From contig NW_026570612.1 of NCBI RefSeq assembly GCF_019649055.1, forward strand, positions 1 through 29,109: a DNA stretch of 29,109 nucleotides, given 5' to 3'. Origin of the DNA: Paramacrobiotus metropolitanus (lineage: Eukaryota > Tardigrada > Eutardigrada > Parachela > Macrobiotidae). Under the pieces are notes generated by a model. That model was given only the letters and a program-made list of their open reading frames with translations. It was not told where the DNA came from and ran no database searches. Every line of letters begins with the position of its first letter. Within the stretch, counting starts at the first letter, position 1. The position numbers and the translations under genes were made by a program. Of this stretch, positions 9,696 through 18,012 are shown one piece after another.

Positions 9696-10487
9696 CAAGT
9701 TCAACTAATTCGCCTTCTTCCGAAAATGGTTTACCGCTGCAAAATCTTTATTTAATTTTCTAATAAAGGGGTCATGAGCTGCATGCTTTGCGGTGGCCAA
9801 TGACAAAGTCAAATTCGTCATGTCGTTTTTTTCTTCTTCGTCAGAGGCTCTGAGTTCTCGCTGGGCGATAACGACGCGTCATCAGGCTCTGCCACACATC
9901 GGGACAGAGCAGTTAAAGTGATTCGGTTTAATTTCCGAATATCCACACGGTCCAGAGTTTCTAGCTCCTGATTCCACGCGGAAATATCCATGGAAGGGCG
10001 CGGATCGCCGACCTGGTGTGTCATTAGAATCTGTAAGAGATTATCATTTCAGTTTGCACGAACTTATGCGGACCACCCGAACCTGACCTGCATGATTAGA
10101 AGACAGTTCTGGCGAGACTTTGACTGAATCTGCTGCGTCGCTCACTGGACGGTACGTTCCACGTCCAGCGGCTCATCGTCTGGCAAATGCCTCTCAAAAA
10201 CGTCCCAAAGATGTTCCGTGGTAATGCTGCGCAGGTGCAGCACCGCATGCGGAATAGAGATACACATGTCGCCTTTCGTTGGGCAATTCAGCCGCACAAC
10301 ATAGTTCTTCCAGATTATCCGATCAAACCAGGACGACATGCTTTCACACGTTTCTGCAATATGGTCTAAGAATTCTTGCAGAGTCCAACCAGTTCTAAGC
10401 AACGCCGCAAGCAAAGAGCTGGCTGATCCATTCGCTGTGCATCCCCACCAGAAGCTGGTCCAGTTCCTGGCCACAATCAAGTGGTCC
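9696..10487 (-). pseudogene. inverted partial copy of F-box-like gene
   Basis: This is the reverse-complement duplicate of 5018-5797, beginning mid-gene at the codons for DHLIVARNW and carrying the same C-terminal exon ending in TKKKKTT. It keeps the 57-bp intron at 10031-10087. Relative to the other copy it has a TGG to TGA nonsense change in the TVQW codon at about 10142-10144, a C-to-P substitution (NCPTK against NCRTK) and small indels in the 3' flank. The N-terminal Tudor-like and F-box parts were not included in the duplication. The sequence joined upstream (10488-10585) is unrelated to the F-box gene, so the breakpoint lies at about 10487. The copy is non-functional. Confidence 0.8.
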
Positions 10488-11295
10488 GCCGTGTACCCGG
10501 TATGTATGCTGCTTTCGTTCTGAGCAACCTTAATGAGACGGAGATTAGGGTCTTTTTGAGAGGCATCTCGATTATGGCGGGCCAATCAATGTTGAAGGGA
10601 ATGCGCAGTGGACGGCGTCTGTGATTGCCGACAGGTCGAAGATAACCTGTGAAAAGCTAATCCAGGCAAAAAAATTGTGAATGCGAAACGGCCACCGAAG
10701 TCTGAAAACGGTCTGTAACCCGTGCAATAAGCTGAATAATAACCGCAATGTTTTGCAGGTTCTCTGTGAGTTAGCGAGTATCAGATGATGGATCCGCCCC
10801 TAAAAAGCCGCGAGTGGATGCCGGCAGCGGCATCAGGCGATGGAATGTCCAGATGACACTTCTGACATTGGGCGACGTTTTTTTGGAACGATTTAGTTGG
10901 CCACGTACTGGTCTGGCTCCTCGATTGCAGAGCTCAGATAAACATTAGTTTTTTGCCGTTCAGCAAAAGTTCATCAGAAGGTAGAAGCTCTGCAAGAAAG
11001 CGGTCAGCAAATTGTCGGTGTGTCGAGTTTTTCACCACATTAGTCGGTTCTAACCGAACTCAAACAAAGTATTGCTACCATTAATCAGACACTCGCTGTT
11101 AAAACATATTGTATGTATGTGATCGATTTTGATGTAATCAGCCCAAACAGACAAACAAATTTTGTTCAATTTCGCACATTCAGACTGTCCAGATGAGGCA
11201 GAAGAAATAGAGAAAAGCGATTTGTGAGTCAGCAATTTGTGTTAATCAGCAATAAGCTTGTCAACAAATTGTCGGAAAGCAAAATGGGGGTCAGG
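10488..11295. other. unresolved flank of the inverted copy
   Basis: Mixed-composition sequence with short minus-strand open stretches and a possible acceptor (TTTTCACAG) near 10640-10650. No family could be recognised and no frame is longer than about 60 codons. Confidence 0.35.
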
Positions 11296-11318
11296 GAATC
11301 GACGTGCTACTGAACAAG
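11296..11318 (+). repeat. repeat R, left part of the interrupted copy
   Basis: Identical to the first 23 bp of repeat R at 9546. It ends in ACAAG, the presumed target duplication, directly before the retrotransposon's 3' end. Confidence 0.85.
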
Positions 11319-11410
11319 CTAAAGTTTTTAATTTCAACTTTGTACAAGCAAATGCCATTTACAATTTAAAACTCAAATACCGAACAACTAGAACAAATAA
11401 AACAGCTCAT

Positions 11411-12394
11411 CTAGCTCTTTTGCACAACCAACAGTTCCCAGAACAGAAGCGCAATTCCGCGCTGAATTTCAACACTTATACGCTGCCACAAAAATTCGGT
11501 AGCGCGCGCTTCTCCGGTTTGATCTTTTATGCGTCGACCAACTTCATTGATGAACTGACGGGTACTGGCGCCACAAGTTCCCGTAGTCTCCAAGGCCACA
11601 GGTTGGAAAAAATGACGATCAGTCAGTTCCCTGTAATTGCTCCTCTTTCGTTCTTCCGCGCTCTCTGCTGCCGATCCCGCTACCTCTGATGAGCCAGCAA
11701 TGTACGATAAAGCGAATGTGTCGCACACTGTTACATCCCAAATCAAAGGAAGGCCGTTCTTCCAAGGGAAAAGAGATAAACCGTCCGGCCGCTTCCCATC
11801 TAACCTGCTTAAGGCCGGCGGCTCCAGAATAGTAGGGACTTTTGCTGATCCCAGGCTGCGCTGAACAAGGCTATTCAGGCTTGCGTGGCGCCTGAATCTC
11901 CCTTGACTTTTCAAGCATGACAGACCGTGCAAACCTTGGGCGTCAACTTCTTCGCCGCATCGGCATTTGTGCTGCTTGCAGATCGGAGCTCCCATCCGTA
12001 ACGCAACAGCGATTCGTAACGCAGCATCGTCTAAAAGTGTTCCAAGGCTAGCAACCGGTAAGGCGAACAACCAGGCACTGGCATCCCTAGTAGAGGCGGC
12101 CAACAGGCGAGCAGAGGCGATAACGTCGGCATCCTCCCTTAAGGCTTCCAGCTTCCTGATAGTCAACATTTCCGACCACAGGCGTTGTTTGCTTCGGTCC
12201 TCTATAGCTGGAGCTGATTTTCCAGTCAATTCTTCCCAGCACAACTCGACATCCAGTCGTTCATCAGGGCTGTCCTCGGGCACAATACTATTGACCAGCT
12301 CGTCGGTGGAATTAAGTGAAGAAATATATGCTGGTGCTGCAATTTCTTCCGCTTTCGGCAGACCCAGCCCACCTGATTTAACCGGCAGAGAAGC
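11411..12394 (-). CDS. retrotransposon zinc motif and restriction-like endonuclease part
   Basis: It continues in the same frame after the TAA at 12395. A start at GTG 12283 would be an artefact of ORF calling. A Cys/His cluster (ICKQHKCRCGEE then HGLSC) lies around residues 100-125 of the 290-codon segment, followed by RFRRHASLN. The PD-type nuclease core is DGKRPDG, about 12 residues later LIWDVTVCDT, then ETTGTCGAST. This arrangement (zinc motif immediately before PD...D) is the hallmark of the restriction-like endonuclease of RLE non-LTR elements, which nicks the target to prime reverse transcription. The C-terminal ~12 residues (LLFWELLVVQKS) differ from the tail of the nested copy (SVLGTFNEMRDN), suggesting a terminal frameshift. 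Confidence 0.8.
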   Translation of the reverse strand, partial: ASLPVKSGGLGLPKAEEIAAPAYISSLNSTDELVNSIVPEDSPDERLDVELCWEELTGKSAPAIEDRSKQRLWSEMLTIRKLEALREDADVIASARLLAASTRDASAWLFALPVASLGTLLDDAALRIAVALRMGAPICKQHKCRCGEEVDAQGLHGLSCLKSQGRFRRHASLNSLVQRSLGSAKVPTILEPPALSRLDGKRPDGLSLFPWKNGLPLIWDVTVCDTFALSYIAGSSEVAGSAAESAEERKRSNYRELTDRHFFQPVALETTGTCGASTRQFINEVGRRIKDQTGEARATEFLWQRISVEIQRGIALLFWELLVVQKS

Positions 12395-13942
12395 TTACCC
12401 GTATGTAACATCGCCTATCTTGACATTTGTGATTTCTTCGGCCTTTGACTTAATCGCAACATCAAATTCTCTGAGCTTCTCCGGGTATTTGTAGCAAGGC
12501 GCTGCTCTGAGAATGTACATGAGTCGCGGCAGGGACATGCTGTTTCTGAGTAAAAACAACGACTGATGCGCAGGCAGAACTCCCAGTGATTCAGTCAGCT
12601 TCTTTACTTGACTGATTTTACTGTCCAAAACACGTTCAATAGACCAATCAGTGAGAGGAGCACCAAGCAGTTCAAGTGTCTCTGGGGCAACCAGTTGAAT
12701 TCCAGGTGCAAGAGCATTAAAGCGATTGCAGACGCTCAGTCGTTCTTCTTCGGACCCGCCGTACACATACAGCTCGCACTTGGCAAAATTGAGTTCCAGG
12801 CCGAGTTTGGAGGCTTCATTTTGTACAGTGATTAAATCTTCTAAAACAACTTCTGGGTCACCTCCTTCCGTCCCGTCGTCCAAGTACCAAACATTCAGAT
12901 CAGCGCGGAGGCTTCTGGTCAATTTATTAGATCCCAGGCAGAATAGCAGTGGACCGAGGGGATCGCCCTGTTGCACACCATTGGCGGATAATAACGTCGT
13001 GTCTCCACAAAACATCGTCGAAGCCTCTTTATAGCACTGTGAAACAAAATGATAATATTGTGGAATTCTTTCAGCTGCTTCCTTCAAAACAACATCCCGA
13101 CGTATAGTATTAAAAGCGTTGCGGAAGTCCAGCTTTAAAATCACATTTGGGCTGGCAGGGTGTGCTCTAAGAAATTTCCGAGTGGCATGCACAGCAGCTT
13201 CCGCTCCACCCCGTGTTCCGTACCCTAGCTGAACTGGGCGAAAAAACCCACCCAACTCAGACTGAACGCGTTTACTTATCACCTTCCCACATAAGCGACG
13301 TATGGTAAACCCGATTGCTATGGGCCGTATCCCACCCAACTTCTTGTTCAAAGGAATAAGCGTGGCGCCAAAAAGCACGGTTCGTGCACTATCGGGGATA
13401 GAGTTATAGATAACATGGTTCACCAGTTTTGTGAGGGCAGCTAGCAACAGTTCGCCGCACTCTCTCGGTACCTTAACCAGCTCCCTCAAGTGCTGGGCTC
13501 TTAGTCCGTCTGGTCCAGCAGCAGAGCAAGCGGGGAAGGATTTCAATGCAGCACATACTTCCTCCGGTGTAAACTCTTGAGGGTTGCCAGCGGGAGGTGG
13601 TGCAGGAAAATTTAGATCTGCAGGAGCTGTCGGATGTTTGTCCTTCAATATTTGCAGGACTTCGTTCGATATGGCTGCAACAGACTCATCAGAAGTCAAC
13701 AATTTTACAGCACCACTGATATCACCGTCCTGCAACTTCGCGTTGACCACTTTTCTCAAGGCTTCGTCCCCGGATCGTTTCTTCCTCGATTTCCTCGCTT
13801 TTGTAGGCAGAGTAGTACCTTGTAAATAGAAGTTCTTTTGTTCAACTTTTACGAACCTCAAGTAAACGTCCGTTTCGCTACACAATCTGCGTAACAACAA
13901 AATCACAGCGGAGCTGCTAAGAAATACAACATCGGGCTCCAA
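12395..13942 (-). CDS. retrotransposon reverse transcriptase part
   Basis: A 515-codon frame. The first ~42 codons (13942-13818) come from the 3' end of the nested copy and are not native. The native part begins TTLPTKARKSRKKR (basic), then SAAGPDGLRAQHL (RT block 0/1), LIPLNKKLGGIRPIAIG (block 2), LKLDFRNAFNTIRR (block A, catalytic Asp), GVQQGDPLGPLLF (block B) and WYLDDGTEGG (block C, YLDD with both catalytic Asp). Thumb-like sequence follows to an in-frame TAA at 12395-12397. The catalytic residues are all intact. The TAA sits before ASLPVKSGGLGLP, which continues in the same frame, so it is an internal nonsense codon (consistent with CAA to TAA), not the natural end. Confidence 0.85.
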   Translation of the reverse strand: MEPDVVFLSSSAVILLLRRLCSETDVYLRFVKVEQKNFYLQGTTLPTKARKSRKKRSGDEALRKVVNAKLQDGDISGAVKLLTSDESVAAISNEVLQILKDKHPTAPADLNFPAPPPAGNPQEFTPEEVCAALKSFPACSAAGPDGLRAQHLRELVKVPRECGELLLAALTKLVNHVIYNSIPDSARTVLFGATLIPLNKKLGGIRPIAIGFTIRRLCGKVISKRVQSELGGFFRPVQLGYGTRGGAEAAVHATRKFLRAHPASPNVILKLDFRNAFNTIRRDVVLKEAAERIPQYYHFVSQCYKEASTMFCGDTTLLSANGVQQGDPLGPLLFCLGSNKLTRSLRADLNVWYLDDGTEGGDPEVVLEDLITVQNEASKLGLELNFAKCELYVYGGSEEERLSVCNRFNALAPGIQLVAPETLELLGAPLTDWSIERVLDSKISQVKKLTESLGVLPAHQSLFLLRNSMSLPRLMYILRAAPCYKYPEKLREFDVAIKSKAEEITNVKIGDVTYG

Positions 13943-14150
13943 TCATTCCCGATTAGCCAATCTAAACGCTAAAAAAACGTCTTCGTTGTCTCGCATCTCA
14001 TTAAATGTTCCGAGGACAGACACAGCACTTCCGCGTTGTATTTCAATGCTGATTCTCTGACGCAAAAACTCTCCCGACCGAGGGTTACCACTACATTCGC
14101 AAATCTTTCTTGACAGATCTTTGAAAAATTTCTTTCAAAGATCTGTCTTT
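13828..14150 (-). mobile_element. nested 5'-truncated copy of the same retrotransposon family
   Basis: A 323-bp insert flanked by the 10-bp direct repeat CCTTGTAAAT (13818-13827 and 14151-14160), which is the target duplication. On the minus strand it encodes only the last ~50 residues of the ORF (FFKDLSRKICEC..., EFLRQRISIEIQRG...) up to a TGA at about 13957, then a 3' UTR. Insert plus duplication is 333 bp, so the host ORF frame is preserved on both sides, although stop codons lie inside. A 15-bp inverted repeat sits at its 5' end (14112-14147). Confidence 0.85.
14112..14147. repeat. 15-bp perfect inverted repeat at the nested 5' junction
   Basis: GACAGATCTTTGAAA at 14112-14126 and its exact reverse complement at 14133-14147, separated by 6 bp. 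It begins 3 bp inside the target duplication. The arm nearer the body is part of the element's coding sequence (FFKDLS); the outer arm is an inverted extra copy. Confidence 0.9.
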
Positions 14151-14158
14151 CCTTGTAA

Positions 14159-14548
14159 ATTAGCCTTTACGGATGCTGCTAAAGTGGGGCCTCGACCAGA
14201 TCTGGACGAAGGAGCGTGTAGGTAGTCCAAGGCAAAAAGCATCAATGCGGCCCATGCATCGTCATCGTTCTTTTCCACACAGTCCGTGAAAACCTTGCGC
14301 AAAGCATCGGCACATGCGCGTCTTGCTCCTGTAGGCACATGGCGAAGAGCAGCGTGGACTTTTCGGGACTCAATTATACGATCGCGAACGCTTTGATTGT
14401 TTGCGGTCTGAGCTGGGTTGGAGTCCGCCGTGGGTCCCTGACGTAGAGCTTGTGCCTAGGCCTTCTTGCAAACCCGTGAGTCGCGATGCGCTGTGAGGCC
14501 GTGCGCTGTTTTCAGGATCTTATTGCACAGGTCACACTGGAAGCTCAT
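14159..14548 (-). pseudogene. retrotransposon ORF, N-terminal zinc-finger part
   Basis: The ATG at 14546-14548 opens MSFQCDLCNKI followed by HGLTAHRDSRVC, a single C2H2/CCHC-like finger that would bind DNA or RNA at the target. Codon 31 is TAG (14456-14458). The same frame continues through a Gln/Asn-rich linker to a helical segment with DDDAWAALMLFALDYLHAP, then ASVKANLQG, where the nested insertion interrupts it. Because the frame before and after the insertion is identical, this block and the reverse transcriptase at 13817-12395 were one ORF before the insertion. The TAG is probably a later nonsense change. Confidence 0.7.
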
Positions 14549-14794
14549 GGTGAACAGCAATCCTAAAAACAACTTCCAAAGCCAGAAAGAGAACTGACAA
14601 ACCCGAGTGAGAACGCAATAGCAGGCAACGACATACCTAGTTTACCGAGAGCCATCGTAATGGACTCTACGGTAACTATCAGACAAAGCACGCGTTCTCC
14701 CCGATAATTTCCAGAGATCAGAATCAGAATCAACATACATTCAGAATCATGTACAAGTAAGCCTCTTGTACAACTGAAAGGATCAAGCAGACTA

Positions 14795-14838
14795 CCTAGG
14801 AATAACCTAGGAATTCCTATTCCTAGGTTATTCCTAGG
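14795..14838. repeat. 20-bp perfect inverted repeat at the host element 5' end
   Basis: CCTAGGAATAACCTAGGAAT at 14795-14814 and its exact reverse complement at 14819-14838, with a 4-nt spacer TCCT. It lies 8 bp from the ACAAG target duplication. Internal near-repeats (CCTAGGAAT twice per arm) make it a very stable hairpin in DNA or transcript. Confidence 0.95.
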
Positions 14839-14846
14839 AATTCCAT

Positions 14847-14980
14847 ACAAGGGGTTCCATACATGCAGTCTTTTAAAGCTTGTATTAAAGCTTGAATAAT
14901 TTATGACATAATTATAAGCCGACACAGTTTACATATCAGCACGACTGCATGATTGCATCCAATATGCAGATATGAATTAT
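14847..14980 (+). repeat. repeat R, right part of the interrupted copy
   Basis: It continues repeat R after the retrotransposon, matching 9564-9693 with a handful of substitutions and one short insertion near 14950. Confidence 0.85.
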
Positions 14981-15308
14981 TTTTTAATGTTCATGCAACA
15001 AGTACCTTTCGTCGGAAAGGAGAGTGTCGTGTGGGCATGTGGAAGTTCTCGGCCAGGGAGGAGTGTCGGCTGCGCACCTGTGTGTGCGCGCTTGCAGGTT
15101 TCCAGCCCCTGCACCCACAACCTCAAATAGCCCAAACAGGCGGAAGTTTGCTGGAATGGCGGTACTTGGCGCGGTCGTCACGATGCCGTTTGGATTTCGT
15201 TCATCTTTGGAGGTGGTTCAACGTGGGGTAGGGCTGCGTTTGTGTCCATATTGCGGCAGGAAGTCTTCCGGTGGGGTATCGCAAGAGGGACGTGAACGAG
15301 GTGGCTGG
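14981..15308. other. no gene recognised
   Basis: G-rich DNA with a long plus-strand frame (15024-15395) that has no motif and runs into the tandem repeat. I see nothing convincing here. Confidence 0.4.
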
Positions 15309-15614
15309 CTGGTGTATCGCCTGCTGACGGGTGTACAGTCGGAAATGGGCGCTGACAGGCTGGTGTGCCTTCGGAAATGGGCGCTACAAGGCTAGTGGCC
15401 GGCGTACCGTCGAAGAAAGGCGCTGCCGGTGGTGGTCACTGGCTTTCCGTCGAAAATGGGCGCTGCCAGGCTAGTGTGCCTTCTGAATTGGGCGCTACCA
15501 GGCTTGTGGCCGGCGTATCGTCGGGGATAGGCACTGCCGAAGGTGGTGACTGTCGGTTCCGTCGGAGAGGGGGCGCTGCCGGAGGTGGTCACTGGCCTGC
15601 CGTCGAAAATAGGC
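15309..15614 (+). repeat. 111-bp higher-order tandem repeat (A-B-C monomers)
   Basis: Monomers A (about 32 bp, CTAGTGTGCCTTC...GGGCGCTACCAGG), B (about 38 bp, GTGGCCGGCGTATCGTC...) and C (about 41 bp, GGTGGTCACTGG...) repeat in order at 15360-15470 and 15471-15580. A partial earlier unit starts at 15309 and an extra C-like monomer at about 15581. All monomers share a GTCG...GGGCGCTGCC core. The period is 111 bp, i.e. 37 codons, so one frame stays open through both copies. Confidence 0.8.
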
Positions 15615-15639
15615 GCGCCTGACCTGTTTTTGCTGTAAT

Positions 15640-16138
15640 CCTTTACGCAGTCGGAGTAGCTAGACTGATGGCTTTGTTTGTCGTCGGACTCCGCAGCTGT
15701 AGTCGGGAATCGGGTTACACTTATCTGAGTAAGGTGGTTCCCCGGAGGAAGGGATGACGCTGTTGCTGGGATCCCTTCCTACGTGTACCGGTTGATGCCG
15801 ACTAGAGCTGTGTCGCGTGCCGTGTGCGGAAACGGGAAGCTCTTGCAGAGATTATGCTCGGTCAATGGCTGAAACAGTCATGACCTAGATCCGGCTTGAG
15901 AGACAGTAGAGCAAGGCTAACAGCGATAAGCTAGCCGCGATAAGAGAAAAGTCTGCTTGAGACTGCTAGCATTGCAAAACAGAAATGAGCTGCGATGTAA
16001 GCAGCAAGTGATCTCGAAATCATCGACGCCGTGCTGTGCTGCTCCGCGAGCTCCGATCGCCGCACCTGGGCGTCGCCTGCTTATCCGCCTTCGGTTAATA
16101 GTCCAGAAATACATTCTTTGTTACTAAAATTAAATAGA
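15640..16138. other. no gene recognised
   Basis: Mixed sequence with no coding motif. It borders the left end of fold-back element D. Confidence 0.4.
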
Positions 16139-16992
16139 TATGGCACGTTTCGTACCACTCCATAAAACCGACCATATCATTTCTTCGCAGTAGTCTACGT
16201 ATTCCTACGTATTCTCCCTGTATTCGTACTGTATTCGCCTCGTATTCCTCCCTGTGCCGACCGTATGATTTCTCTATTCGCTAATTGGGCTCCCGTATTC
16301 CGCCTGTATTCTTCCCAAATTCAAGGCGTATTCTTAGTTTTCTAATTCGGAAACCAAAGAATACATGAGAAATACAGGCGGAATACGGGAGAATACGGGG
16401 GCGCACTAAAGAAAACAGCAGTCAGTCATGTCTAAATTAAAGCTATATAAAGGAAAATCCCTCGCGATTACAGTAGTAGTACAGGCAGAATACGGATGAA
16501 ATATGTGTGAATACAGCTAAAGAGTAAAGGTACGAGTAAAGGTACGGTATCTTGATTATAATGGCGAGATTAATATGTCTGTTTAGTGTGCCCGTATTCC
16601 CACGTATGCTACCTGTATTCTGCCTGTATCTCTAAAGTATTCCATAACTGGCTTATCTAACCTCTGTGACTACTGTCTATTTGCAGCATATTAGCGCATT
16701 CCCAAGTATTCAGTCAGTATTCACCACGTATTCCCTACTGTTCTAGTTAAAAACCTAAGGAACCTAAGAAGCCGAAGAATACATTGTCAACACGGACAGC
16801 ATACGGGTAGAATACGTGGGAATACGGTATTATACAGCTGCGGAAAACGTAGTCAGACGTACTTGCAAAAGCAAAATAGTGGAGAACATAACGTGAATAC
16901 AGACAGAATACGTGTGGGATACATAGGAATACGTGGAACACAATCAACAAAAAAAGGGGCCGATTTCATAGAGTGGTACGACAATGGGCCAT
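16139..16992. mobile_element. fold-back element D built of GTATTC units
   Basis: The outer ends are inverted: TATGGCACGTTTCGTACCACTC on the left and, reverse complement on the right, TATGGCCCATTGTCGTACCACTC. Inside, the hexamer GTATTC recurs every 10-16 bp at 16190-16330 and 16585-16735, and its complement GAATAC at 16358-16515 and 16776-16940. A 21-bp perfect inverted pair lies at about 16291-16311 and 16371-16391. A short CCTAAGGAACCTAAG core (about 16745-16772) lies at the symmetry centre of the right half. A direct repeat AAATTAAAT lies a few bases outside each end and may be a 9-bp target duplication. There is no transposase. Confidence 0.7.
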
Positions 16993-17377
16993 AGGTGAAA
17001 TTAAATGAAGTCAATGAATTTTCACGTAGGAAAACAATGCGAGTGGGAGAGGTTGAACTTTATTCACGCTCAGGGCACTGACAGCCGCTTTCTGATGTAG
17101 CAGCCTGCCAGCCAGTACAGTATTTGCTGTGCAACAGTAAATATTGTCCTCCCCCATGGACGGGCTAACACGTTAAAATCAAGCATACCGCTCATGAAGG
17201 CAGTTACTAACCACCAACTTGCTTCTCAGGAATTTCTGATTTTTCTGATTGGCTGCTGCATTGTTCCGTAGACTTTGTATAGTATGGTTTCCCAGAGTTT
17301 TCTTTAAAACGTATTCGTTTTCTCAAATCAAACTGAATTTGTAAAAACCTACCAAATTATGGCTATCGAATAATATA
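16993..17377. other. no gene recognised
   Basis: No coding or structural signal was seen between fold-back element D and the 61-bp inverted repeat. Confidence 0.4.
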
Positions 17378-17560
17378 TACGAGGACATTTGGGTGCTGTG
17401 AACATACCCTGCACGATTAGGCTGCGATGAACAGCTGGTTAGCCGTAGCTCGCAACGCTACTGATATCACAGTCTGAATGGAAACGGCTATAAATTTAGC
17501 CGGCTGTTCATCGCAGTCTAATCGTGCAGGGTATGTTCACTGCACCCAAATGTCCTCGTA
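17378..17560. repeat. 61-bp inverted repeat pair at the gene 3' end
   Basis: Arms 17378-17438 and 17500-17560 are reverse complements with 3 mismatches in 61. The spacer is 61 bp. The right arm includes the last codons (YEDIWVQ, stop) of the minus-strand frame below, and the left arm read on the plus strand encodes the same end (YEDIWVL, stop). No target duplication is obvious. Confidence 0.9.
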
Positions 17561-18011
17561 GAGCTTAAAGACTGATCCAGTGTCTCGTTCGGGATGGATG
17601 CGCAGACACGCTGACCACAACTCCTCTATTCTTTTATTATAAACCATAGAGATAACCCCAGCATTTGCGACCATCTCTTGTAATCCGTCACAGGTAGCAA
17701 TAAATCTTGTGTGGCACAAAACCACATCGATATGACTTCTATCCAAGCGCTTCGTACAGGATCATTATACGCCACATCACGTTTCGCATTGTCCAGTGCT
17801 TCTTTCAAAGATGTTTTCGCTTTCTGCTTTTTCTCTTCATCGAATGCTCCATAACCTAAAGACGCCAAGTTTGTCGGATTGCGCTGTCGGTGTAAGCTGC
17901 GAAATTCTCTGCACTCTTGCGCAGCTGCAATGGTCAGTACGTGTCCAGGGGAGATATAGAATTTCACATTCACAAGAAGAGGGCCGTCCGGGGCCAATCG
18001 TCTACCGAAAA
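17537..18011 (-). pseudogene. 3' exon of an unidentified gene, frameshifted
   Basis: A likely splice acceptor (TTGTGCTTACAG, read on the minus strand) ends at about 18012. The frame GRRLAPDGPLLVNVKFYISPG... then runs to about 17745, where it must shift by one base (net -1) to enter SHIDVVLCHTRFIATC... and ends at the TGA in the 61-bp inverted repeat. The peptide has a charged, helical middle (EEKKQKAKTSLKEALDNAKRD) and no motif I recognise. There is no ATG at the start, consistent with an internal or last exon. It could be a decayed gene or one carrying an assembly indel. The 3' end coincides with the inverted repeat, so the terminal codons may have been duplicated with it. Confidence 0.4.
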
Positions 18012-18012
18012 A

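Larger units (their letters stand above)
11319..14846 (-). mobile_element. near full-length RLE-type non-LTR retrotransposon
   Basis: The element lies on the minus strand: 5' UTR (14846-14549), a single ORF frame from 14548 to 11411, and a short 3' region ending AAAAACTTTAG at 11319. ACAAG flanks both ends (11314-11318 and 14847-14851). The uninterrupted target is present at 9546-9693. After subtracting the nested insertion (323 bp plus a 10-bp duplication), the ORF is about 935 codons. Domain order is C2H2-type finger, helical region, reverse transcriptase, Cys/His zinc motif and PD-type endonuclease. This order fits the R2/NeSL/Hero group of non-LTR elements, although such elements usually target fixed sites and this one sits in repeat R. 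It has two nonsense codons, so it cannot make full-length protein. Confidence 0.8.

Noticed and set aside
11411-14548. Alternative genetic code, because TAG, TAA and TGA occur inside conserved frames
   Set aside because: These occur only in mobile elements and damaged genes alongside frameshifts, and standard stops end the kinase, GPCR and F-box frames.
15024-15395. 123-codon plus-strand ORF before the tandem repeat
   Set aside because: GC-rich chance frame that runs into the minisatellite; no recognisable domain.
16190-16940. Regularly spaced GTATTC/GAATAC motifs as a CRISPR array
   Set aside because: The repeated unit is only 6 bp, spacing is uneven and orientation flips; context is eukaryotic.
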